Counted from the stretch's first letter, positions 27,311 through 35,761 are shown. The stretch: DNA of 64,000 nucleotides from Sphingopyxis sp. PAMC25046 (GCF_004795895.1 NZ_CP039250.1:2356001-2420000); one strand, 5' to 3'. Notes: generated by a model from the sequence alone, not told the origin. Numbers and translations: made by a program.

Positions 27311-27383
27311 TTCGTCATTCCCGCGAAAGCGGGAACCCAGTAGCGACGGTAGAACTGGGTTCCCGCTTTCGCGGGATGACGAA
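27311..27383. repeat. REPIN-like palindrome, copy 2
   Basis: Arms at 27311-27340 and 27355-27383 are reverse complements apart from one unpaired T in the left arm (CATTCCC against CATCCC), around a 14-base loop. Each arm contains its own small stem, TTCCCGC-gaaa-GCGGGAA. It sits between two plus-strand genes and ends 15 bp before the hydrolase ATG, so it would be in that message's leader. Confidence 0.85.
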
Positions 27384-27398
27384 GGGTAGTTTGAGATC

Positions 27399-28487
27399 AT
27401 GAAGCTCCATATTGCCGCGCTTGCCTTGCTCGCGGCCTTTTCCACCCCCGCCACCGCGCAAACCGACGACCCCTACGCCCCTGCCCGCGCGATTGTCGCC
27501 GACATCGGCAAGATCGTCGCCCCGAACGGCGTGCAGGAGACATTCGAAGTCACGCTCGGCGGCGCGCGGCAGGTCGTCAATGTCCGCGGATCGGACCGCG
27601 ACAATCCGATCCTGATCTTCGTCCACGGCGGTCCGGGTGCGGTCGAGATGCCCTTCGCATGGGTCTTCCAGCGGCCATGGGAAGATGTCTTCACCGTCGT
27701 CCAGTACGACCAGCGTGGCGCAGGACGCAGCTATCCGCTGAACGATCCCGCGAAGCTCGCCCCGACGATGACCCCCGAACGCTACCGTGACGACGCCATC
27801 GAGCTGATCGAGTTGCTCAAGAAGCGCTACGCCAAGCGCAAGGTCGTGCTGATGGGGCACAGCTGGGGCTCGATCGTCGGCCTGTCGGTCGCGGTGAAGC
27901 GCCCCGACCTCCTCTACGCCTATGTCGGTGTCGGCCAAGGCATCGATTTTCGCGACGGCGAGAAGGCCGGCATGGCGTGGACGCGCGCGAAAGCGCTGGC
28001 CGCGGGCAACGCCGAAGCCGTCGCCGCGATCGACGCGCTCGCGCCCTATCCAGAGGGTGAGTTCACGATCGCAAAGGCCGACGGCTGGCGCAAATATGCG
28101 ATCCCTTACGGTTCGCTCATCTACAACAAGCCCGACCTCAAATATTATTTCCAGACGCCGCGCCTCTCGCCCGAATATGGACCCGCCGACGTGCAGGCGT
28201 GGGGCAAGGGTAGCGAATTCTCGGTCACCACGCTCTGGCCGCGTCTCGCCGACGTCAGCTTCAAGTCGGTGCGCAAGATGGACGTACCGATCATCTTCCT
28301 GCTCGGGCGGCACGATTATACTGTTCCTTCGCCAGTGGCGGCTAACTGGTTCGCACAAGTCCAGGCCCCCTCGAAGAAGCTTATCTGGCTCGAACATTCG
28401 GCGCATATGCCAATGGTCGAGGAGCCGGGCCATTTCTTCGCCGCGCTGTTCCGCGACGTTCTGCCGCTGACGAAAGACCCCGAATGA
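27399..28487 (+). CDS. Exported alpha/beta hydrolase, proline iminopeptidase-like
   Basis: A 362-residue hydrolase with a signal peptide (1-20, ending TPATA). FVHGGPG (75-80) and YDQRGAGRS are the oxyanion and lid signatures of the prolyl aminopeptidase branch; the nucleophile Ser155 is in GHSWGS; an acid is in LGRHDYTVP and a histidine in EHSAHMP. The substrate is not clear: peptidase, esterase and lactonase members exist. It lies inside the polyamine region between the dehydrogenase and decarboxylase genes, with no visible tie to that pathway. Stop overlaps the next start (ATGA). Confidence 0.82.
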   Translation: MKLHIAALALLAAFSTPATAQTDDPYAPARAIVADIGKIVAPNGVQETFEVTLGGARQVVNVRGSDRDNPILIFVHGGPGAVEMPFAWVFQRPWEDVFTVVQYDQRGAGRSYPLNDPAKLAPTMTPERYRDDAIELIELLKKRYAKRKVVLMGHSWGSIVGLSVAVKRPDLLYAYVGVGQGIDFRDGEKAGMAWTRAKALAAGNAEAVAAIDALAPYPEGEFTIAKADGWRKYAIPYGSLIYNKPDLKYYFQTPRLSPEYGPADVQAWGKGSEFSVTTLWPRLADVSFKSVRKMDVPIIFLLGRHDYTVPSPVAANWFAQVQAPSKKLIWLEHSAHMPMVEEPGHFFAALFRDVLPLTKDPE

Positions 28488-28837
28488 CCGCCTATCTCGC
28501 GCCGATCGGCCTCCTGTTCGTCTCGAACATCTTCATGACCTTTGCCTGGTATGGGCAGCTTGGCGCGGTGTCGCGGCCCGTGTGGCTTGCCGTGCTGGTC
28601 GCGTGGGGCATCGCCTTCTTCGAATATTGCCTTGTCATCCCCGCGAACCGCATCGGCTATGGCGCTTACAGCGCCGCCGAACTCAAGACCTTGCAAGAAG
28701 TCATAACCCTGATCATATTCGCGGGGTTCGCGGTCTTCTGGCTCGGTGAGAAGCTGACGGTGAACCATCTCGTCGGCTTCGGTCTGATCGCGGCGGGGGC
28801 GTTCTTCATCTTCAAGGGACCGATTGCGGTCACATAG
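28484..28837 (+). CDS. DMT/EamA-like small membrane protein (DUF486)
   Basis: A 117-residue protein with four predicted membrane helices (MTAYLAPIGLLFVSNIFMTFAW, then VWLAVLVAWGIAFFEYCL, EVITLIIFAGFAVFWLG, and HLVGFGLIAAGAFFIF). The internal IPANRIGYGAYSAAELKTLQE is the DUF486 signature. The fold is like a half-size drug/metabolite transporter that works as a dimer; the substrate is unknown. ATG 28484 overlaps the hydrolase stop by 4 bp, and nspC begins 14 bp after its stop. Confidence 0.85.
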   Translation: MTAYLAPIGLLFVSNIFMTFAWYGQLGAVSRPVWLAVLVAWGIAFFEYCLVIPANRIGYGAYSAAELKTLQEVITLIIFAGFAVFWLGEKLTVNHLVGFGLIAAGAFFIFKGPIAVT

Positions 28838-28851
28838 GATATCACAGCGAC

Positions 28852-30024
28852 ATGGAAACCCGTGCCGGCGACCCCGGAGCTTTTGCCCGCTTCGACCTGA
28901 CCCGCGTTCCTTCTCCCGCCTTCGTCGTCGATGCAGCGAAAGTGCGCGCGAACCTCGCGCTGCTGCGCCACATCGGCGACGCGTCGGGCGCGCGCGTGCT
29001 TGCGGCGCTCAAGGCCTTTTCAATGTGGTCGCTCGGGCCGACCGTCGCCAAATATCTCGACGGCGTATGCGCTTCCGGCCTTTACGAGGCGAGGCTCGGC
29101 CGCAGCGAATATGGCGGCGAAGTCGCCACCTATTGCGCGGGCTACAAGGAAGCCGACCTGCCCGAGATTGCGGCGCTGTCCGATCATCTCATCTTCAACT
29201 CGCCCGGTCAGATCGCGCGTTTCCGTCCGCTGCTCGATCAGCTTCGTACGCAGGGCGCGAGGTTCGACATCGGCCTCCGCATCAACCCCATGCACAGCGA
29301 GGGCGAGGTCGCGAAATACGACCCTGCCGCGCCGTGCAGCCGCCTCGGCTTCCCGATCAGCCAGTTGCTGCCCGAACATATGGAGGGCGTCGACGGCGTC
29401 CATATGCACAGCCTGTGCGAACAGGATTTCCCGCCGCTCCAACGCACCTGGAACGCGGTGCAACCGATGCTGCGTCCCTTCTTCAGCCAGCTTAAATGGA
29501 TTAATTTCGGCGGCGGGCACCATGTGACGCGCGCTGACTATCAGGTCGACGACCTGATTGCCTTTCTGAAGCAGGTGCGCGCCGCGACCGATTGCGACGT
29601 GATGATCGAACCCGGTGAGGCGATCGCGCTCGACGCGGGCATCCTCGTCGGCGAAATCCTCGACCTGTTCGATAACGGCATGCCGATCGGCATCACCGAC
29701 ATTTCGGCGACCTGCCACATGCCCGACGTGATCGAGGCGCCCTATCGCCCGGCGATGCTCGACGAAGGGAGCGAGGGCATGCCGACGCGTCTCGGCGGCC
29801 CGTCGTGCCTCGCGGGCGACGTGATCGGCGACTATCGCCTGCCCGGCGGCGCGCGAATCGGCCAGCGCTTCGCCTTTCTCGACCAGGCACATTATTCGAT
29901 GGTAAAGACCAACACATTCAACGGAGTTCCGCTGCCGTCGATCTGGCTGTGGGATAGCGACACCGACGAACTGACGCTGATCCGCGAATTCGGTTACGAG
30001 GATTTCAAGACGCGGCTGGGGTGA
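28852..30024 (+). CDS. nspC: Carboxy(nor)spermidine decarboxylase
   Basis: PLP-dependent alanine-racemase-fold decarboxylase, 390 residues. The cofactor lysine is Lys54 in LAALKAFSMW; HSLCEQDF, NFGGGHHVTR and EPGEAIALDAG are family motifs, and DISATCHMPDVIEAPYRP supplies the active-site cysteine region. It removes CO2 from carboxyspermidine to yield spermidine (or norspermidine in vibrios). With the dehydrogenase at 26089 and the ornithine decarboxylase at 31920 this completes a spermidine route that does not need decarboxylated SAM. Its 3' end overlaps the convergent TrxR-like gene by 20 bp. Confidence 0.92.
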   Translation: METRAGDPGAFARFDLTRVPSPAFVVDAAKVRANLALLRHIGDASGARVLAALKAFSMWSLGPTVAKYLDGVCASGLYEARLGRSEYGGEVATYCAGYKEADLPEIAALSDHLIFNSPGQIARFRPLLDQLRTQGARFDIGLRINPMHSEGEVAKYDPAAPCSRLGFPISQLLPEHMEGVDGVHMHSLCEQDFPPLQRTWNAVQPMLRPFFSQLKWINFGGGHHVTRADYQVDDLIAFLKQVRAATDCDVMIEPGEAIALDAGILVGEILDLFDNGMPIGITDISATCHMPDVIEAPYRPAMLDEGSEGMPTRLGGPSCLAGDVIGDYRLPGGARIGQRFAFLDQAHYSMVKTNTFNGVPLPSIWLWDSDTDELTLIREFGYEDFKTRLG

Positions 30025-31663
30025 TCTCCGCCAGCGCCTGGTGGATGTCGCTGACCACAACCGATCCCTCGCCCACCGAAGAGGCGACGCGCTTCACCGA
30101 TCCTTTACGAACGTCGCCGACGGCATAGATGCGCGGCCAGCTCGTTTCGTAACGCGTCGGCATGCGGTCGAGCGACCAGCCCGCCTTGACGAGCTCCAGC
30201 GGCGCGATGTCGGTGCCGGTCTTTACGAAACCGCGCTCGTCGCACACCATCTCCTTGGGCAACCAGCTCGTATTCGGGCTGGCGCCGAGGAAAAGGAACA
30301 GAAAACCGCAATCGCAATGCCCCTCGTCGCCGGTATCGCGGCAACGATAGGTCAGGCCCGCCAGATGCTCTTCGCCGTGTAGCGCGATGACGTCGGTCGA
30401 CGGGATGATCTCGATATTCGGGTGCTCTTCCAGCCGCTTGACGAGATATTCGGACATGGTGTCGCGCAGGCTCGACCGGCGGAAGATGACGTAGACCTTC
30501 TTCGCGACGCCGGCGAGATAGATGGCGCCCTGCCCCGCCGAATTGCCCGCGCCGACGATCGTCACCTCGGCGTCGCTGCACAGCTGCGCTTCCATCGGCG
30601 TCGCGCCATAATAGATACCGCGGCCTTCATACGCCTCGATCCCGTCGATCGGCAGCGTCTGATATTTGGCGCCGCTCGCGACGACCACCGCCCGGCTGCG
30701 CAGTTGGCGCCCATCGGCGAGGTGGAGGCAATAGGCGTCGCCGTCGCGGTTGATCGATGCCGCACGCACGGGCGATACCAGCCGCGCTCCGAATTTCTGC
30801 GCTTGCACCGTCGCACGGCGCGCCAGCTCGTTTCCCGAAATGCCGGTCGGGAAGCCGAGGTAATTTTCGATCTTCGACGACGTGCCCGCCTGCCCGCCGG
30901 GCGCGAGCGAGTCGAGCGCGATGACAGTCAGCCCTTCGGATGCCGCATAGACGGCGGCCGCCAAGCCGCCCGGCCCGCTTCCGACGACCAGCACGTCGGC
31001 AGTCGCGCCATCGGGGAGAAGGTCGAGCCCGAGCCCCGCGGCAAGCTGCTCGGGCGTCGGTTGGACCAGCACTTCGGCCGCGCCAAGAATAGCAACCGGC
31101 AATTGATCCTCGGTCAGCCCGCGTTCGGCGAGCAGATGCGCCGCCACCGGGCCGTCGGCGGGGTCGAACCAGCGATGCGCAACGCCATGCTTCATGAGCA
31201 GGTCGCGCATCGCATAGACGCTGCGGTCCATCGCCGCGCCGATGATGATCGTGACCGCAAAGCCGCGATGCTTGCTGAACTCGCGCCGCGCCGACAGCAC
31301 GCGAATGAAGATATCAGAGAAATGGCTGTTACCCGCGATCAGCCGCTGGAAATCGGCATGGGCGATCCGCAAAATTTCCCCGTCTGCGCCCATTTCGACG
31401 CGCGAGAGGTGACGCTGCCCGGTTAGCACCGACAGGTCGCCTGCAAACTGCCCACGCTCCATCCAGCCGACGCGCTTGCGTCCTTCGTCGGTCGACGCGA
31501 AAATGTCGGTATGGCCCGACAGTGTGACGATACAGTCGGGCGCCATCTCACCCTCTTCGACGATCAGGTCGCCCGCCGCGCGCGATTCGACCGTGCCGAA
31601 CGCCCGCAACTCGACCAGCTCCGCGTCGGAAAATGTGTGATTGACCTCGGCGCGGGAAACCAT
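30005..31663 (-). CDS. cNMP-binding domain fused to thioredoxin-reductase-like flavoprotein, CxxC absent
   Basis: A 552-residue soluble protein. Residues 10-130 are a cyclic-nucleotide-binding-type domain (DLIVEEGEMAPDCIVTLSGH ... GQFAGDLSVLTGQ). A thioredoxin/glutaredoxin-like segment follows (about 135-215), then FAD-binding GSGPGGLAAAVYA near 228 and NADPH-binding GAGNSAGQGAIYL near 375. Where E. coli thioredoxin reductase has CATC, this protein has GATP (in YYGATPMEAQLC), so the usual disulphide is missing. Such fusions are known as annotated FAD-dependent oxidoreductases; substrate unknown. ATG 31663 is the start. Confidence 0.85.
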   Translation of the reverse strand: MVSRAEVNHTFSDAELVELRAFGTVESRAAGDLIVEEGEMAPDCIVTLSGHTDIFASTDEGRKRVGWMERGQFAGDLSVLTGQRHLSRVEMGADGEILRIAHADFQRLIAGNSHFSDIFIRVLSARREFSKHRGFAVTIIIGAAMDRSVYAMRDLLMKHGVAHRWFDPADGPVAAHLLAERGLTEDQLPVAILGAAEVLVQPTPEQLAAGLGLDLLPDGATADVLVVGSGPGGLAAAVYAASEGLTVIALDSLAPGGQAGTSSKIENYLGFPTGISGNELARRATVQAQKFGARLVSPVRAASINRDGDAYCLHLADGRQLRSRAVVVASGAKYQTLPIDGIEAYEGRGIYYGATPMEAQLCSDAEVTIVGAGNSAGQGAIYLAGVAKKVYVIFRRSSLRDTMSEYLVKRLEEHPNIEIIPSTDVIALHGEEHLAGLTYRCRDTGDEGHCDCGFLFLFLGASPNTSWLPKEMVCDERGFVKTGTDIAPLELVKAGWSLDRMPTRYETSWPRIYAVGDVRKGSVKRVASSVGEGSVVVSDIHQALAEITPAAS

Positions 31664-31814
31664 GACGGGTGAGTCCTTTCGGCTGTAGCTTGTCGATTAT
31701 CCCTAACGTCGCCGCGGGCCTTTGTCTCGTATTTGCCCCGCTCGGCGCGAAGAGACCCCGCTTCGGCGCGCGCGCCACGCCCGCGTTACAAAATTGCGCG
31801 ATAGGGCCTTTACA

Positions 31815-31919
31815 GGGGGGACCCCCCTCCATATATGCGCTTTCCGCTGCCCCAGGGGGACTTCCAATAACCGCAAGGCAGCCTTGGATGTTTAACTTTA
31901 CCTTTGGGGGTCCCTTGCA
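31815..31919 (+). promoter_or_regulatory. Structured 5' leader of the ornithine decarboxylase gene (speF-motif candidate)
   Basis: GGGACCCCC (31818-31826) can pair with GGGGGTCCC (31906-31914), which contains the ribosome-binding GGGGG of the downstream gene. It can instead fold locally (GGGGGG-A-CCCCCC, 31815-31827), or CCCCCT (31823-31828) can pair with AGGGGG (31854-31859). A further stem is CAAGG/CCTTG at 31874-31886. Mutually exclusive pairings that hide or free the ribosome site are typical of a regulatory RNA. A conserved 'speF' RNA motif upstream of alphaproteobacterial ornithine decarboxylases is known; identity with it is inference. Confidence 0.5.
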
Positions 31920-31950
31920 TTGCACCAGCATCATAGCGCCCACGGGCTGA
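31888..31950 (+). CDS. Possible 20-codon leader ORF overlapping the decarboxylase start
   Basis: ATG 31888 opens a frame MFNFTFGGPLHCTSIIAPTG that ends at TGA 31948-31950, 31 bases inside the ornithine decarboxylase gene but in another frame. AAGG lies about 10 bases upstream. It runs straight through the pairing region and the decarboxylase ribosome site, so translating it would open that site. It may be chance; many short ORFs are. It is listed because leader peptides control ornithine decarboxylase in enterobacteria. Confidence 0.3.
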   Translation: MFNFTFGGPLHCTSIIAPTG

Positions 31951-33113
31951 TTCAGGCACTTTCGCCGGTCGAACCTGTTACGCTTGTCCGCCCGCATGCC
32001 GCGCGGCGCGCTGCGCGTTTCTTCATCGAGCGATTTCCCGGCACGACCATGTATGCGGTCAAGGCGAATCCATCGCCCGACCTGCTGCGCGTACTGTGGG
32101 ATTCGGGTGTCACCCATTATGACGTCGCGTCGATCGCCGAGGTTCGCCTCGTCGCGCGCACGCTGCCGCAGGCGACGCTCTGCTTCATGCACCCGGTGAA
32201 GGCCGAGGAAGCGATTTCCGAAGCCTATTGGAAGCATGGCGTGCGCACCTTTTCACTCGACACGCTCGACGAGCTCGAGAAGATCGTCCGTGCGACCGAG
32301 GGTGCGCAGGATCTGAACCTGCTCGTGCGCCTGCGCGTCTCCTCCGATCATTCGAAGCTCAGCCTCGCCGCCAAGTTCGGCGCCGAGCCCGACGAGGTCG
32401 CCGAACTGCTTATGGCGACGCGCCAGGCCGCCGACGCGCTCGGCATCTGCTTCCACGTCGGCAGCCAGGCGATGACCCCGCACGCCTATGCGCAGGCGAT
32501 GGAACGTGTTCGCGCCGCGATCGTCGCGGCGTCGGTCACAGTTGACATCATCGATGTCGGCGGCGGCTTTCCCTCGTCCTATCCGGGCATGGAGCCGCCG
32601 CCGCTCGACGCCTATTTCGAGACGATCCACCGCAGCTTCGAAAGCCTGCCGATCAGCTATTCGGCCGAGCTCTGGTGCGAGCCGGGTCGCGCGCTGTCGG
32701 CCGAGTATAGCTCGCTGATCGTGCGTGTCGAAAAGCGCCGCGGCGAGGAACTCTATATCAACGATGGCGCCTATGGCGCGTTGTTCGACGCCGCGCATGT
32801 CGGCTGGCGCTTCCCCGTCACGCTGCAACGCGATGCGGGCAGCGACGCCGAGATGGTGCCGTTCAGCTTCTATGGTCCGACCTGCGACGATCTCGACCAT
32901 ATGGCGGGGCCCTTCTTCCTGCCCGCCGACATCAAGGCCGGCGATTTCATCGAGATCGGCATGCTCGGCGCCTATGGTTGCGCGATGCGGACCAAGTTCA
33001 ACGGCTTCGGCGCCGACGAGACCCATGTCGTCAGCGACGAACCCATGGCCAGCCTCTACACCGGCGAAGTCGAACAGGAACGCCGCAGCGCGACGGTGAC
33101 CAAGCTGTTCTGA
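31920..33113 (+). CDS. Ornithine decarboxylase (alanine-racemase-fold type)
   Basis: Converts ornithine to putrescine; 397 residues, the length of eukaryote-like bacterial ODC. Key residues are PLP Lys48 (YAVKANPSP), HVGSQ, DVGGGFPSSYPG, CEPGRALSAEYS and active-site Cys322 in YGPTCDDLD. The start must be TTG 31920: an in-frame stop lies at 31893 and no ATG or GTG occurs before residue 44; GGGGG is 9 bases upstream. Some relatives also use lysine, so dual activity is possible. It is followed by an intrinsic terminator and belongs with the carboxyspermidine genes functionally. Confidence 0.9.
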   Translation: MHQHHSAHGLIQALSPVEPVTLVRPHAARRAARFFIERFPGTTMYAVKANPSPDLLRVLWDSGVTHYDVASIAEVRLVARTLPQATLCFMHPVKAEEAISEAYWKHGVRTFSLDTLDELEKIVRATEGAQDLNLLVRLRVSSDHSKLSLAAKFGAEPDEVAELLMATRQAADALGICFHVGSQAMTPHAYAQAMERVRAAIVAASVTVDIIDVGGGFPSSYPGMEPPPLDAYFETIHRSFESLPISYSAELWCEPGRALSAEYSSLIVRVEKRRGEELYINDGAYGALFDAAHVGWRFPVTLQRDAGSDAEMVPFSFYGPTCDDLDHMAGPFFLPADIKAGDFIEIGMLGAYGCAMRTKFNGFGADETHVVSDEPMASLYTGEVEQERRSATVTKLF

Positions 33114-33135
33114 TCGCGACTGAATGGCGAAAAAC

Positions 33136-33175
33136 AGAGGGCCGGCCGCGCGATGCGACCGGCCCTTTTCCTTTT
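33136..33175 (+). terminator. Rho-independent terminator of the ornithine decarboxylase gene
   Basis: AGGGCCGG (33138-33145) pairs with CCGGCCCT (33159-33166) and is followed by TTTTCCTTTT. It begins 23 bp after the stop codon. Confidence 0.88.
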
Positions 33176-33202
33176 GGACGGGGGCGCTAGATTGCGCCGC
33201 CC

Positions 33203-34534
33203 ATGCAGCCCTTCCATCATCTCCTCGCCAACAACCTGATCGCCAATATCACCAATTTCACGGTGTGGTTCGCGCTGACCTTCTGGACCTTTCTCGAAAC
33301 CCAATCGGTGTTCGCGACGGGGATGATCGCGGGCATCTATCTGGTGCTCACCGCGATGCTCGGCATCTGGTTCGGCAGCCTTGTCGACCATCACGGCAAG
33401 CGCAACATGATGCTCGTGTCGAGCATCGCGTCGCTTGCGCTCTACGCCGCCGCGCTGGCGGGATATGTACTCGACCCCGACGTTCGCGGCGCGGATACCG
33501 GCAGCGTCACACTCTGGCTTTTCATCCTCGTCACGATGTTCGCCGTGATCGTCGGCAATATCCGCATGATTGCGCTACCCACGCTGGTCACGTTGCTGGT
33601 GCCGGAGGATCGCCGCGACAAGGCGAATGGCCTCGTCGGCATGGTCAGCGGCATCGGTTTCCTGACGACATCGGCGATCAGCGGCTTCCTTGTCGCGTGG
33701 GGCGGAATGGCGGGGACGCTCGCCTTCGCGATCGGCTTCACGCTGGTCGCGATTTTCCACCTGCTGTTCGTTCGGGTCGACGAGCCGCGCGATACCGAAA
33801 CGCACGACGCGCCGCGGCGCATCGACCTTGCCGGGACGCTCGGCGTCGTGCTCGGCATTCCGGGACTGATCGCGCTCATTCTTTTCACGACCTTCAACAA
33901 CCTTTTGGGCGGCGTCTTCATGGCGCTGATGGACGCCTACGGCTTGTCGCTGATGAAAGTCGAGGAATGGGGGCTGCTCTGGGCCGTCATTTCCTGCGCC
34001 TTCATCCTCAGCGGGATGGTCATCGCGCGGACCGGACTCGGCGCAAACCCCGTCCGGACGCTGCTTTTCGTCAATCTCGCGGCATGGATCGTCGCGGTAT
34101 TCTTCACCATCCAGTCGTCGATCCTGCTGCTCGCGGTCGGCTGCTTCATCTGGATGTTCCTCGGCCCCTATGCCGAGGCGGCCGAACAGACGACGCTGCA
34201 GAAGGTCGTTCCCTACGAACGGCAAGGCCGCGTTTTCCGCTTCGCCCAGTCGGTCGAGCAGTCGGCCTCGCCGCTCACCGCCTTCCTGATCGCGCCGCTG
34301 ACGCAGTTAGTCTTCGTGCCGCTGATGACCGATGGCGCCGGCGCCGCGGCGATCGGCGACTGGTACGGCCGCGGGCCCGAGCGCGGCATCGCGATAGTCT
34401 TTTCGATCGCCGGAGCTCTCGGCGTGCTCGCGACGATAGGCGCTTTCCGGTCGAAATCCTATCGCCGGATATCGACCGCCTACGCCGTCGGAGCCGGTAA
34501 CGAGGCGGGCCACCCGGCAGAACAGCCGGCCTGA
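33203..34534 (+). CDS. Major facilitator superfamily transporter
   Basis: Inner-membrane transporter, 443 residues with about twelve hydrophobic helices. The loop between helices 2 and 3 has the MFS-A-like motif GSLVDHHGKRNMM (about 59-71); a cytoplasmic loop with basic and acidic residues (VDEPRDTETHDAPRRIDL, about 190-210) separates the halves. Efflux members of this branch are common, but no substrate can be read from the sequence. ATG 33203 lies just after the ODC terminator, so it has its own promoter or reads through. Confidence 0.85.
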   Translation: MQPFHHLLANNLIANITNFTVWFALTFWTFLETQSVFATGMIAGIYLVLTAMLGIWFGSLVDHHGKRNMMLVSSIASLALYAAALAGYVLDPDVRGADTGSVTLWLFILVTMFAVIVGNIRMIALPTLVTLLVPEDRRDKANGLVGMVSGIGFLTTSAISGFLVAWGGMAGTLAFAIGFTLVAIFHLLFVRVDEPRDTETHDAPRRIDLAGTLGVVLGIPGLIALILFTTFNNLLGGVFMALMDAYGLSLMKVEEWGLLWAVISCAFILSGMVIARTGLGANPVRTLLFVNLAAWIVAVFFTIQSSILLLAVGCFIWMFLGPYAEAAEQTTLQKVVPYERQGRVFRFAQSVEQSASPLTAFLIAPLTQLVFVPLMTDGAGAAAIGDWYGRGPERGIAIVFSIAGALGVLATIGAFRSKSYRRISTAYAVGAGNEAGHPAEQPA

Positions 34535-34606
34535 CGACGAAGCCTCTTCCGTTTTACTTTGCAATCATTCTATCCTGCTCGCGAAGCATAGAGAGGATGT
34601 GCGCAT

Positions 34607-35761
34607 ATGTTGTCAGGGATCCGGATCGTCGACCTTACCACGGTCATCTTCGGCCCCTATGCAACGCAGATGCTCGCCGATCTTGGCGCCGAGGTGATCA
34701 AGATCGAAACCCCCGGCATGGGCGATATATCGCGCTATCTGGGCAACGGCGTTCCCGACCCGACGATGGGTTCGATCCACCTCACCGTGAACCGCGGCAA
34801 GCGCTCGATCGCGCTCGACCTAAAAAAGCCCGAAGACGCGGCGGTGCTACGCGACCTGATCGCGGACGCCGACGTCTTTTTCCATAATGTGCGCGGCAAG
34901 GCGATCGCGCGGCTCGGCTTCGATTATGACGGCTGCAAGGCGCTCAAGTCCGATATCATTTACGTCCATGGCACCGGCTTCGGGCAGGACGGCCCCTACG
35001 CGGACCTTCAGGCCTATGACGACGTCATTCAGGCGGCGACCGGCACCACCAGCCTGCTTCCCCGCGTCGACGGCAACCCTGCCCCGCGCTATTTCCCGTC
35101 GCTGATCGCCGACAAGATCGCGGGCCAGTTCGGCGCGCAGGCGATCCTCGCGGCGCTCGTCCACAAACTCCGCACGGGTGAAGGGCAAGAGGTCGAAGTG
35201 CCGATGTTCGAATGCTTCGCTTCATTCATGCTCACCGAACATCTGCGCGACGATACGCTCGACCCGCCGATCGGGCCCGCCGGCTATCCGCGCCAGCTCG
35301 ACCCGACGCGTCAGCCTTTCCCGACTAGCGACGGCCATCTCGCGATCGTTCCCTACACCCCCGAATCGACGGCGCGGCTGCTGAGCCTGCTGGGAAGCGC
35401 CGACCTGCTCGAAACGCCAGACTATGAAGCGGCAAAGGCAAAAGGGCAGCACATGCCGATCATCTACAGCGAGATCGCGCGCAAGACTCCGGCAAAGACC
35501 AGCGCCGAATGGCTGGAACTGTTCGCCGCCAATGACATCCCCGCGATGGCGGCGCGCGACCTTCAGGATGTCAGGGAAGACCCGCATCTGGTCGCCACCG
35601 GATTTTTCCGCGGCCGCACCCATCCCGATGTCGGCACCTTCCACGAAATGCAGCCGCCGGTGAAATATGGCGCGATGCCGCCCCGCGATCTCGGCTTCGC
35701 GCCGCGCGTCGACGGCGACGGCGCGGCGATCCGCGACGAACTCGCGGCCCGGCGTCGCTGA
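34607..35761 (+). CDS. Family III CoA-transferase (CaiB/BaiF)
   Basis: A 384-residue CoA-transferase that moves CoA between carboxylic acids through a catalytic aspartate. Asp169 in SLIADKIAG matches the conserved Asp169 of the family; GIRIVDLTTVIFGPYATQMLADLGAEVIKIE-like N-terminal sequence (1-33) and VNRGKRSIALDLKKPE follow the family pattern. Alpha-methylacyl-CoA racemases share this fold, so the exact reaction is uncertain. It stands alone between an MFS gene and two MAPEG genes. Confidence 0.9.
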   Translation: MLSGIRIVDLTTVIFGPYATQMLADLGAEVIKIETPGMGDISRYLGNGVPDPTMGSIHLTVNRGKRSIALDLKKPEDAAVLRDLIADADVFFHNVRGKAIARLGFDYDGCKALKSDIIYVHGTGFGQDGPYADLQAYDDVIQAATGTTSLLPRVDGNPAPRYFPSLIADKIAGQFGAQAILAALVHKLRTGEGQEVEVPMFECFASFMLTEHLRDDTLDPPIGPAGYPRQLDPTRQPFPTSDGHLAIVPYTPESTARLLSLLGSADLLETPDYEAAKAKGQHMPIIYSEIARKTPAKTSAEWLELFAANDIPAMAARDLQDVREDPHLVATGFFRGRTHPDVGTFHEMQPPVKYGAMPPRDLGFAPRVDGDGAAIRDELAARRR

